In this document: one piece after another, positions 1-6,157 of the stretch
Layout of the letters: every line of letters begins with the position of its first letter
How positions within the stretch are numbered: the first letter of the stretch is position 1
Assembly: GCA_020201295.1 (NCBI GenBank)
Contig: JAIVHA010000173.1
Span: 1 to 10,797 of the forward strand
Length of the DNA: 10,797 nucleotides
From: Lysobacteraceae bacterium
Lineage (GTDB): Bacteria; Pseudomonadota; Gammaproteobacteria; DSM-19610
Direction of reading: 5' to 3'
Notes under the pieces: model-generated
The model's input: the letters and a program-made list of their open reading frames with translations, nothing else
What the model was told of the DNA's origin: nothing
Database searches by the model: none
Position numbers and translations under genes: made by a program

Positions 1-141
1 GTGCTCACCGCCCTGGTACCCTGGTAGCGAATACAGGCCGCGCGCCACCCGCACCAGCTTTCCCGCCTGGTTGTCGCCGGCAAGCTGGTGCGGGTGGCGC
101 GCGGCCTGTATTCGCTACCAGGGTACCAGGGCGGTGAGCAC
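1..141. repeat. Perfect 60-bp inverted repeat, probable fold-back artefact
   Basis: Positions 1-60 are the exact reverse complement of 82-141, with 21 nt (61-81) between them. I compared the two arms base by base and saw no mismatch. The right arm is ordinary protein-coding sequence: it encodes the start of the AbiEi-like antitoxin, including the family-typical RVARGLYSLPG. A long perfect palindrome is not expected inside a coding sequence, and it sits exactly at the edge of the window. The simplest reading is a fold-back chimera from amplification or assembly at a contig end. A natural duplication-inversion is possible but less likely. The real sequence left of about position 60 is therefore probably not represented here. 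Confidence 0.9.
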
Positions 142-561
142 GAGGCGCTGGTGACGGTGGCCAAACGCGCCCCCGACATCCTGTTCTGTCTGCTCACGGC
201 ACTGCGCTTTCATGAACTGACCACCCAGGCACCGTTCGAGGTCTGGATCGCCATCAGCAACAAGGCACATCCCCCTCGCCTGGAGTATCCACCACTGCGC
301 ACGATACGGTTCTCCGAAGCGGCACTCACCGCCGGGGTGGAAATACACGAGGTGGAAGGTACGCGCCTTCATGTCACCAGTGTGGCCAAGACGGTCGCCG
401 ACTGCTTCAAGTTCCGCAACAAGATCGGGCTGGATGTGGCGCTGGAAGCGCTGCGCGAGGCGAATCGGGCCAGGAAACTGAACGCCGACGAACTGTGGCG
501 ATTCGCGAAACTCAACCGGGTGGCCAATGTAATGCGCCCGTATCTGGAAGCACTGGCATGA
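61..561 (+). CDS. AbiEi-family antitoxin of a type IV toxin-antitoxin system, 5' end missing
   Basis: This is the antitoxin and likely autorepressor of an AbiE-type pair. The visible protein reads SRLVVAGKLVRVARGLYSLPG, the end of the winged-helix domain typical of the AbiEi_4 family, followed by the C-terminal domain (LTALRFHELTTQAPFEVWIA and, near the end, TRLHVTSVAKTVADCFKFR). The frame is open back to 28, but 1-60 belongs to the inverted repeat, so the true start lies outside the reliable sequence. The first usable start codon in the frame is GTG at 88, which would cut through the winged helix and is unlikely to be genuine. The stop overlaps the toxin start (ATGA at 558-561), which indicates translational coupling. 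In studied AbiE systems AbiEi represses its own promoter and neutralises the toxin without a stable complex. That activity is inferred here from family membership. Confidence 0.85.
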   Translation, partial: SRLVVAGKLVRVARGLYSLPGYQGGEHEALVTVAKRAPDILFCLLTALRFHELTTQAPFEVWIAISNKAHPPRLEYPPLRTIRFSEAALTAGVEIHEVEGTRLHVTSVAKTVADCFKFRNKIGLDVALEALREANRARKLNADELWRFAKLNRVANVMRPYLEALA

Positions 562-1427
562 GTTCGGGCCTGGCCGCGTCGATCCATGCCCGCTTGCTGA
601 ACCGGGCCAGGATGCGCGGCGAGGACTTCAACCTGGTGCTGACACGCTACGCCATCGAACGCTTTCTCTACCGATTGTCACAGGTCCCCGCACGCGAGGC
701 GTTTTGGCTGAAAGGGGCGCTACTGTTCGACCTGTGGTTCGATTTACCCCACCGACCCACGCGTGATGCGGACTTCCTGGGCTTCGGTCCGGCCGACATC
801 GAAACACTTGCAAGCACAATTCGGGGGATCTGTATCGTGCCGGTCGCAGACGGCATGGAATACGATCCCGAATCAATGAGTATCGAGGAAATCCGTGAGG
901 ATGCCCGGTATGGCGGGCTGCGCGTGCGGCTGATCGGCTGGCTTGGCAATGCGCGCTGCACCGTCCAGCTCGACGTCGGCTATGGGGATGCCGTCGTGCC
1001 GGGACCCGAAGAGGTCATCTACCCAATATTGCTGGAGGATCTGCCCGCACCACGGCTGCATGTCTACCCGCGCGCGTCAGTGGTTGCCGAAAAGCTGGAA
1101 GCCATCGTCAGTCTCGGCATGGCGAATAGCCGGATGAAAGACTATTACGACCTGCGCGCATTGGCGCATGAGGATGCATTGGATGCGGGAGAACTGGCCC
1201 AGGCCATTGCGGCCACGTTCGCGCGTCGCCAAACACGGCTGCCCGATGGCCTTCCCCTTGGCCTTGGCGATGAGTTCGCGCAAGACGCGGCAAAGCAGAC
1301 CCAGTGGAAAGCCTTTCTCAACAAGAATCGACTGGAGGCGCCGGGACTCGATGCCGTCATCGTGGATGTACGCAAGCTTGTGGAGGAGCCATTGCGGTTG
1401 GCAAAGGAAATCGCGGCGAGAGGGTAA
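558..1427 (+). CDS. AbiEii/AbiGii-family nucleotidyltransferase toxin
   Basis: The product is a 289-residue toxin of the AbiEii/MenT nucleotidyltransferase family. I place the start at ATG 558, inside the ATGA overlap with the antitoxin, because the protein then begins as the family does; an in-frame ATG at 495 would add 21 residues read out of frame from the antitoxin. Visible motifs are KGALL (residues 52-56), the nucleotidyltransferase acidic motif RPTRDADF (66-73, with D70 and D72 the likely metal ligands), QLDVGYGD (137-144), and the C-terminal block VAEKLEAIVSLG...NSRMKDYYDLR (176-200) with conserved E178/K179 and K194/D195. All expected active-site residues are present, so the toxin looks intact. 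Some relatives (mycobacterial MenT proteins) add nucleotides to tRNA acceptor ends. The substrate of this protein cannot be read from sequence. The gene converges on tRNA-Pro 59 bp away. Confidence 0.92.
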   Translation: MSSGLAASIHARLLNRARMRGEDFNLVLTRYAIERFLYRLSQVPAREAFWLKGALLFDLWFDLPHRPTRDADFLGFGPADIETLASTIRGICIVPVADGMEYDPESMSIEEIREDARYGGLRVRLIGWLGNARCTVQLDVGYGDAVVPGPEEVIYPILLEDLPAPRLHVYPRASVVAEKLEAIVSLGMANSRMKDYYDLRALAHEDALDAGELAQAIAATFARRQTRLPDGLPLGLGDEFAQDAAKQTQWKAFLNKNRLEAPGLDAVIVDVRKLVEEPLRLAKEIAARG

Positions 1428-1485
1428 AACGAGGGGGTTTTAGACAGAGAGATGACCGCCATCCTTGGCTAAGTCATTGTAAGAA

Positions 1486-1563
<78 letters not shown>

Positions 1564-1608
1564 AAGTACTGCCTGCCCCGGCGTGGGAACCACCCGGCAA
1601 GGGGCGCC

Positions 1609-1637
1609 ATCATACCGGAGCGCCCCCCGGGAATAAA
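1609..1637 (-). promoter_or_regulatory. Possible tRNA-Pro promoter with GC-rich discriminator
   Basis: On the minus strand there is a -10-like TATGAT (1614-1609). Seventeen bases upstream is a weak -35-like TTTATT (1637-1632). Directly after the -10 box comes GGCGCCCC, the kind of GC-rich discriminator seen at stringently controlled stable-RNA promoters. A start near 1602 would give a leader of about 40 nt before the tRNA. This is motif-spotting only; the -35 match is poor. Confidence 0.4.
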
Positions 1638-1658
1638 CCACTCAGGGAAAGGATTTTT

Positions 1659-2015
1659 TTACCGCTTGAGGATCTGCAGCAGCGCTTCCAGCTCCATGCG
1701 CATCTGGCGCACGATCTGGTGGCTCTGGGTGGCATCATCCTTGGCCTGCTCGCCGGACAGCTGCTGGCGGGCGCCGCCGATGGTAAAGCCCTGCTCGTAC
1801 AGCAGGCTGCGGATCTGGCGGATCATGATCACGTCATGCCGCTGGTAGTAGCGGCGATTGCCACGGCGCTTCACGGGCTTGAGCTGGGGAAATTCCTGCT
1901 CCCAGTAACGCAGCACGTGCGGCTTCACCCCGCACAGCTCGCTCACCTCGCCGATGGCGAAGTAACGCTTGCCGGGGATCGCCGGGAGTTCGTTATTGTT
2001 GCTCGCTTCCAGCAT
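1659..2015 (-). CDS. MerR-family transcriptional regulator of the pheST-ihfA locus
   Basis: The protein has 118 residues. Residues 17-55 form a MerR-type winged helix-turn-helix (YFAIGEVSELCGVKPHVLRY, then a WEQEFPQLKP and RRGNRRYYQ wing), continuing into a helical dimerisation region and ending in LLQILKR. It closely matches the small uncharacterised MerR-like protein encoded after ihfA in Pseudomonas, with the same N-terminus, which supports the ATG at 2015. The start overlaps the 3' end of ihfA by 23 nt, so the two genes are probably translated from one message. No metal-binding cysteines or effector domain are visible: the only cysteine is C28 in the DNA-binding domain. The ligand and target genes are unknown. 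Confidence 0.93.
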   Translation of the reverse strand: MLEASNNNELPAIPGKRYFAIGEVSELCGVKPHVLRYWEQEFPQLKPVKRRGNRRYYQRHDVIMIRQIRSLLYEQGFTIGGARQQLSGEQAKDDATQSHQIVRQMRMELEALLQILKR

Positions 2016-2295
2016 ACGCCTCCACCCTGGCCTTCAATTTCTGTCCGGGACGGAAGGTCACGACGCGCCGGGCGGAAATGGGAATTTCCTCACCGGTCTT
2101 GGGATTGCGCCCGGGACGTTCGTTCTTGTCGCGCAGATCGAAATTGCCGAAACCGGACAATTTCACCTGTTTGCCGTTCTCCAGGGCGGAGCGGATCTGC
2201 TCGAAGAAGAGCTCCACCAGTTCCTTGGCTTCGCGCTTGTTGAGCCCCAGTTCTTCAAACAGTTTTTCTGCCATGTCGGCTTTGGTGAGCGCCAT
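1993..2295 (-). CDS. ihfA: Integration host factor subunit alpha
   Basis: This is the 100-residue alpha subunit of IHF, which pairs with IHF-beta to bind and sharply bend DNA. It supports site-specific recombination, replication initiation and sigma-54 promoter activation. The HU/IHF fold is complete: MALTKADMAEKLFEELGLNK at the N-terminus, the KLSGFGNF strand, and the DNA-clasping arm ERPGRNPKTGEEIPI, in which P65 is the proline that intercalates between base pairs. The length matches the family. The ATG lies 4 nt beyond the pheT stop, so expression is probably coupled to pheT. A good Shine-Dalgarno sequence is not obvious, which fits coupling. The sequence between alpha and HU type is well distinguished by the RPGRNPKTGE arm. 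Confidence 0.97.
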   Translation of the reverse strand: MALTKADMAEKLFEELGLNKREAKELVELFFEQIRSALENGKQVKLSGFGNFDLRDKNERPGRNPKTGEEIPISARRVVTFRPGQKLKARVEAYAGSEQQ

Positions 2296-2299
2296 GGAT

Positions 2300-4335
2300 T
2301 TAGTCTCTCAAGGTTGCCCCAAAATTCTGATTCAGCCGGTCCACCACCCGCAACGCGACCGACTCCACATCTGCGTCGGTAAGTGTGCGGGAGGATTCCT
2401 GTAGAATCAACCCGAAGGCGATGCTTTTTCGCCCTTTTTCTACGCCTTTGCCCCTATATACATCAAACAGAGCGAGTTCCAGGAGCTGGTCCCCGCAGGT
2501 TTCCCGAATGGCCTCCTGCAAGGCCAGGGCGGAAACCGTCTCGTCCACCACGATGGCCAGATCCCGGCGCACCGAGGGGAAACGGGAAATCTCCCGGAAA
2601 CTAGCGGCGCAGCCTTAAGACCATGCTCGAATATGCGCACGCGCCTTTGCTGGCGATTCAGGTTGTGCTGCAGGGTGCGCAGCAGGCCCTGCCAGAGGCT
2701 GGTGCGCATCACCGACAGCTCCGAGGAGATGGGGTTGGCCAGCGGTACCGGGACCAGGTCCGGGGTCACCAGGCCCTGGATCTCCGGGTCCACGAAACTA
2801 TAGGTCACCGCCTCCTGGTAACCACGGTTGACCAACAGGTCACGCAAGCGGCGCAGGGGTACCCGGTCTTCCGGTGCCGGACGCATCACCAGCGCGGCCT
2901 GGAAGGCGCTGCTGGGCAGGCGGTTATAGCCATACACCCGGCCGATCTCCTCGATCAGGTCGGCCTCCAGGGTAACGTCGAAACGGAAGGTTGGCGGCGT
3001 CACCTGCCAGCCGCCCTCCCCGGCCTGTACGTCCATGCCCAGGCGGGTGAGGATGTCCTCCACCGTGGCGTCGTCGGGGCGCAGGCCCAGCAGGCGCTGC
3101 AGGCGCGCGGCGCGCAGGTGGATGGGCGCCACCCGCGGCAGCTGGGTCTCCGACGTCACCTCGATGACCGGCCCGGCCTGGCCGCCCACCAACGCCAGCA
3201 GCAGGGCCGTGGCCCGCTCCAGTGCGCGGTGCTGGAGCAGGTAGTCCACGCCGCGCTCGAAGCGGTGAGAGGAGTCGGTGTGCAGGCCATAGTGGCGCGC
3301 CCGACCGGCGATGCGCGCCGGCGTGAAGAAGGCGCATTCCAGGAACAAACTGTCGGTGCAGTCCGAAACCCCCGAACCGGCGCCACCCATGATCCCGGCC
3401 AGGGCCAGGGGCTTGTCGGCATCGGCGATCAACAGGCTGCCGGTATCGAGTTCGATGACCTTCTCGTCCAGCAGGGTGAGTTGCTCACCGGCACGGGCGT
3501 GGCGCACCTCGATACCGCCGGACAGGGTGGCGAGGTCGAAGGCATGCATGGGCTGGCCCAGCTCCAGCAGCACATAGTTGGTGACATCCACCACCGGCCC
3601 CAGGCTGCGGATACCGCCACGGCGCAGCTTTTCCTGCATCCATAGCGGTGTGGCGGCGCTGGGATCGATGCCGCGGATGACGCGGCCCAGGTAACGCGGG
3701 CAGTCCTCCGGCGCGGATACCCGCACCGGGAAGGTATCTTTAATAGTCGCCGGTACCGGGTCCATGCCCGGCCCCGCCACGGCGCAGCGGTTGAGCACGC
3801 CGATCTCGCGGGCAATGCCGGCCATGCCCAGGCAGTCACCGCGGTTGGGGGTCAGGTCGACCTCGATACAGGTATCGTTCAGCCCAAGGTAGGCGCGGAT
3901 GTCAGTACCCACAGGGGCATCGGCGGGCAGCGCCATGAGTCCGGCCGCATCCTCGGACAAACCCAGCTCGCGTGCCGAACAAAGCATGCCGGAGGATTCC
4001 ACGCCGCGCAGCTTCGACTTCTTGATCTTGAAGTCGCCGGGCAACAGGGCACCGATCAGCGCCGTGGACACCTTCATGCCGACGCTGACATTGGGCGCGC
4101 CGCAGACGATCTGCAGCGGCTCCGCGCCGGCGTTGACCTTGCACACGCGCAGCTTGTCGGCATCCGGGTGCGGCTCGGCACTCAGCACCTCGCCCACCAC
4201 CACACCACTGAAATCGCCGGCCACCGGTGTCACCGAGTCCACCTCGAGCCCGGCCATGGTGAGCTGTTCGGCCAGTTCGGCGGCCGTCACCGGCGGGTTG
4301 ACCCATTCACGCAGCCATTGTTCACTGAATTTCAT
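2300..4335 (-). pseudogene. pheT: Phenylalanyl-tRNA synthetase beta subunit, internal deletion and frameshift
   Basis: PheT is the tRNA-binding and editing subunit of the alpha2-beta2 PheRS. From the ATG at 4335 (MKFSEQWLREWVNP) the protein is normal: the tRNA-binding EMAP-like domain at about residues 39-150 (HPDADKLRVCKV), the B3/B4 editing region (GLHTDSSHRFERGVD), B5, and the start of the catalytic-like core ending in RIFEHGLK (K574, codon 2616-2614). The frame then becomes nonsense until a stop at 2440. In another frame, from about 2608 to 2300, the FDX-ACB anticodon-binding domain is perfectly readable (SFREISRFPSVRRDL ... FDVYRGKGV ... FGATLRD). Against E. coli PheT (795 aa, recalled) about 120 residues are absent, and 574 plus 99 plus about 120 restores the family length. 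About 350 nt are therefore lost near 2600-2616, not a multiple of three. No other damage is seen. An assembly error is the leading explanation. Confidence 0.92.
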
Positions 4336-4359
4336 GTCGTTTCACTTTTTCCGATTGCC

Positions 4360-4410
4360 TGTAGGAGCGGCCTTGGCCGCGAATGTTCGCGGGCAGAGCC
4401 CGCTCCTACA
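4360..4410. repeat. REP-like palindrome, copy 1 (TGTAGGAGCGG family)
   Basis: The outer arms TGTAGGAGCGG (4360-4370) and CCGCTCCTACA (4400-4410) pair exactly. Between them are three small hairpins: GGCC-TT-GGCC, CGCGAA-TG-TTCGCG and GGGC-AGA-GCCC. This is the cloverleaf-like form of REP elements dispersed in Pseudomonas and related genomes and spread by RAYT transposases. It lies directly upstream of the pheT start. Confidence 0.8.
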
Positions 4411-4419
4411 CAGAATCCC

Positions 4420-4444
4420 CGTCATCCCGGCGCATGCCGGGAAT
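4420..4444. repeat. Dispersed palindrome CGTCATnCCGGC, half element
   Basis: CCCGGC (4426-4431) and GCCGGG (4436-4441) form a six-base-pair stem with loop GCAT, preceded by CGTCAT and followed by AAT. The same core occurs at 9665-9690, so this is a second repeat family within the window. It lies between the two REP-like copies in the pheS-pheT gap. Confidence 0.65.
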
Positions 4445-4446
4445 GG

Positions 4447-4470
4447 AAAAGGGGTCTGCCCCCCTTTTTT
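4447..4470. terminator. Bidirectional intrinsic-terminator-like hairpin between pheS and pheT
   Basis: AAAAGGGG (4447-4454) pairs with CCCCTTTT (4461-4468) around loop TCTGCC, followed on the plus strand by further T's. Reading leftward, as the operon does, the stem begins after six A's and ends in CCCCTTTT, so the signal could work in either direction. If active it would separate pheT from pheS, which are normally only a few bases apart. It may instead be part of the repeat cluster. Confidence 0.5.
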
Positions 4471-4479
4471 CCGTGCGCC

Positions 4480-4529
4480 TGTAGGAGCGGCGCAAGCCGC
4501 GAACATTCGCGGCCAGGGCCGCTCCTACA
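4480..4529. repeat. REP-like palindrome, copy 2 (TGTAGGAGCGG family)
   Basis: This copy has the same outer arms as copy 1, TGTAGGAGCGG (4480-4490) and the complementary GGCCGCTCCTACA ending at 4529. Internal hairpins are GCGGC-GCAA-GCCGC and CGCGAA-CA-TTCGCG. It lies 18 bases past the pheS stop. Two copies of one family around a terminator-like hairpin is a typical REP cluster layout. Confidence 0.8.
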
Positions 4530-4546
4530 GGGTTGCTATGCCATGC

Positions 4547-5286
4547 TTATCTGAACTGCTTCAAAAAGCGCAGGTCGTTCTCGAAGAACAGGCGCAGGTC
4601 GTTCACCCCGTAGCGCAACATGGCCAGCCGCTCCACACCTTGTCCACCAGCAGGCCTTCCACCTGGTGAAACATGGGCGTGTGGGTCAGGTCGGAATCGC
4701 AACGGTAGACACGGCCCGGGGCGATGACGCGCAGCGGCGGCGCCTGGTGTTCCATGACGCGGATCTGCACCGGCGAGGTGTGGGTGCGCAGCACCGTATG
4801 GGCGTCGAAATAGAATGTGTCGTGCATGGCCCGCGCCGGATGGGTCTCCGGAATATTGAGGGCCTCGAAGTTGTGGTAGTCGTCCTCGATCTCGGGGCCT
4901 TCGGCCACGGCGAAGCCCATGCCGGCGAACAGGTCCTGGATGCGTTCCAGGGTACGGGTGACGGGATGCAGGCCGCCGCTGCGTGCACCACGCCCCGGCA
5001 AGGTGACATCGATGCGGTCGGCGGCCAGGCGGCTGGCCAGTTCTTCCTGTTCCAGGGTCGCGCGCCGCGCCTCGATGGCCTGCTGCACCGCCTGCTTGGC
5101 CTCGTTGATCTTCTGGCCGGCGGCCTTGCGCTCCTCGTGCGGCAGGCCGCCGAGCGTCTTCAACTGCTCCGTCAGCACACCCTTCTTGCCCAGGTAATGG
5201 ACCCGCGCCTCATCGAGCGCCTTGAGATCGACGGCTTGCTCGATGGTGGTGACGGCCTGCGCCTGCAGTTCCCCCAAGTCTTCCAA
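4547..5286 (-). pseudogene. pheS: Phenylalanyl-tRNA synthetase alpha subunit, internal deletion and frameshift
   Basis: PheS carries the catalytic core that charges tRNA-Phe. The best start is TTG at 5286, six bases after an AAGGAG ribosome site (5298-5293). The stretch up to YLGKKG then has 36 residues, exactly as in E. coli PheS. An ATG at 5304 is in frame but has no ribosome site. The coiled-coil N-terminus, GGLHPVTRTLERI, GPEIEDDYHNF and HTPMFHQVEGLLVDK are normal to residue 216. The frame then fails and stops at 4603. A second frame from 4639 to 4547 encodes the exact C-terminus, GVERLAMLRYG to FLKQFR (30 residues). Compared with E. coli (327 aa, recalled) about 81 residues are gone, including most of the active site between motif 2 and motif 3. 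The loss is about 243 nt and out of frame, with the junction near 4634-4645. As written, no active enzyme can be made. Confidence 0.92.
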
Positions 5287-5308
5287 CGCGGACTCCTTTG
5301 TCATGCAA

Positions 5309-5390
5309 CGTCATTGCGAGCGTAGCGAAGCAATCCCCACCTACCGCATATCAACAGATTGGAGATTGCTTCGCTACGCTCGCAATGACG
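5309..5390. repeat. 27-bp perfect palindromic repeat upstream of pheS
   Basis: Positions 5309-5335 and 5364-5390 are exact reverse complements (arm beginning CGTCATTGCGAGCGTAGCG), with a 28-nt centre. This arm sequence belongs to a palindrome type common in intergenic DNA of many proteobacteria. No target-site duplication is evident at its edges. It ends about ten bases before the pheS ribosome-binding site, so a hairpin here would lie in the pheS leader. Confidence 0.85.
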
Positions 5391-5414
5391 ACTTGAACAG
5401 TGATTCCCTAAATG

Positions 5415-5444
5415 AAAAAAGGGGAAAGGTGTTGGCCTTTCCCC
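5415..5444 (-). terminator. Intrinsic terminator or attenuator between rplT and pheS
   Basis: On the minus strand GGGGAAAGG (5444-5436) pairs with CCTTTCCCC (5429-5421) around CCAACA and is followed by six T's (5420-5415). It is a strong rho-independent terminator about 53 bases after the rplT stop. In E. coli the terminator at this position is the pheST attenuator, controlled by the pheM leader peptide. No such peptide with phenylalanine codons is visible between rplT and this hairpin, only a start-stop ATGTGA at 5478-5473. It may simply reduce read-through into pheST. Confidence 0.85.
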
Positions 5445-5497
5445 CGGTTCCGTACGGTCCGGCCTGACGGCCTCACATACCTGAGCGGACGTTCAAC

Positions 5498-5857
5498 TCA
5501 AGCCGCGAGACTGGCCTTGGCCTTTTCCGCCAGGGCGCTGAACGCGCCCTTCTCGAACACCGCCAGATCGGCCAGCACCTTGCGGTCGATCTCGATACCG
5601 GCCTTGCCCAGGCCATTGATCATGCGGCTGTAGGACAGGCCGTTCTCGCGGGCCGCCGCGTTGATGCGGGCGATCCACAGGGCGCGGAACTGGCGCTTGC
5701 GCTGGCGGCGGTCGCGATACGCATACTGACCGGCCTTGATGACGGCCTGTTTGGCGACCCGGTAGACCTTGCGACGGGCACCGTAGTAGCCCTTCGCCTT
5801 GTCCATTACCTTCTTGTGTCTGGCGTGCGCCTGCACACCACGTTTTACTCGTGCCAT
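5498..5857 (-). CDS. rplT: Large ribosomal subunit protein bL20
   Basis: This is bL20, 119 residues, an early 50S assembly protein that binds 23S rRNA. It begins MARVKRGVQAHARHKKVMDK and has the expected very basic extended N-terminal tail, then the globular part (RDRRQRKRQFRALWIARINA, LSYSRMINGL, IEIDRKVLADLA). Length and sequence match the family end to end. The ATG at 5857 follows AGAGGA with a seven-base gap, 27 bases after the rpmI stop. In E. coli bL20 represses translation of rpmI and its own gene by binding the message. Here there are 75 bases between infC and rpmI where such a site could lie, but I could not identify one with confidence. Confidence 0.98.
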   Translation of the reverse strand: MARVKRGVQAHARHKKVMDKAKGYYGARRKVYRVAKQAVIKAGQYAYRDRRQRKRQFRALWIARINAAARENGLSYSRMINGLGKAGIEIDRKVLADLAVFEKGAFSALAEKAKASLAA

Positions 5858-5884
5858 GGTTCTATCCTCTCTCCTGAGCCGTGC

Positions 5885-6082
5885 TTAAGCGTACGGAAGC
5901 ATGCGACGCACGAGCGGAGCATCCGCCTCGTGGACCATCGCGGGCGCACCGAGCTGACGCTTGCGCTTGCTGCTCTTCTTGGTGAGGATGTGGCGCAGAT
6001 GGGACTGGCCACGCTTGAACCCGCCGGAGCCGGTTTTGGAGAAGCGCTTGGCGGCGCCCCGGTTACTCTTGATCTTAGGCAT
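5885..6082 (-). CDS. rpmI: Large ribosomal subunit protein bL35
   Basis: This is bL35, 65 residues, a small basic 50S protein. It begins MPKIKSNRGAAKRFSKTGSG, has the LRHILTKKSSKRKRQL core, and ends in LPYA, all standard. The length equals that of E. coli bL35. The ATG at 6082 is preceded by GGGGAG eight bases upstream. It lies in the usual place between infC and rplT, 75 bases after the infC stop. Confidence 0.98.
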   Translation of the reverse strand: MPKIKSNRGAAKRFSKTGSGGFKRGQSHLRHILTKKSSKRKRQLGAPAMVHEADAPLVRRMLPYA

Positions 6083-6157
6083 TTCTCTTTCTCCCCGCTT
6101 CGTTGACGTCTCACGTCGGCCCTAGGCGCGGTGATGGCCCGGGTCGACAACAAAAAA

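Noticed and set aside
1..81. The 60-bp inverted repeat as ends of an insertion sequence or as an operator for AbiEi
   Set aside because: The arms are coding sequence with only 21 nt between them and no transposase; the perfect match is far longer than an operator.
1425..1442. TAAAAC/GTTTTA hairpin at the end of the toxin gene as a terminator
   Set aside because: The six-base-pair, AT-rich stem has no following T-run, so it is too weak to call.
4360..4529. The repeated palindromes as a CRISPR array
   Set aside because: There are only two main copies, each with internal hairpins, and the DNA between them contains another palindrome and a terminator-like hairpin rather than spacers.
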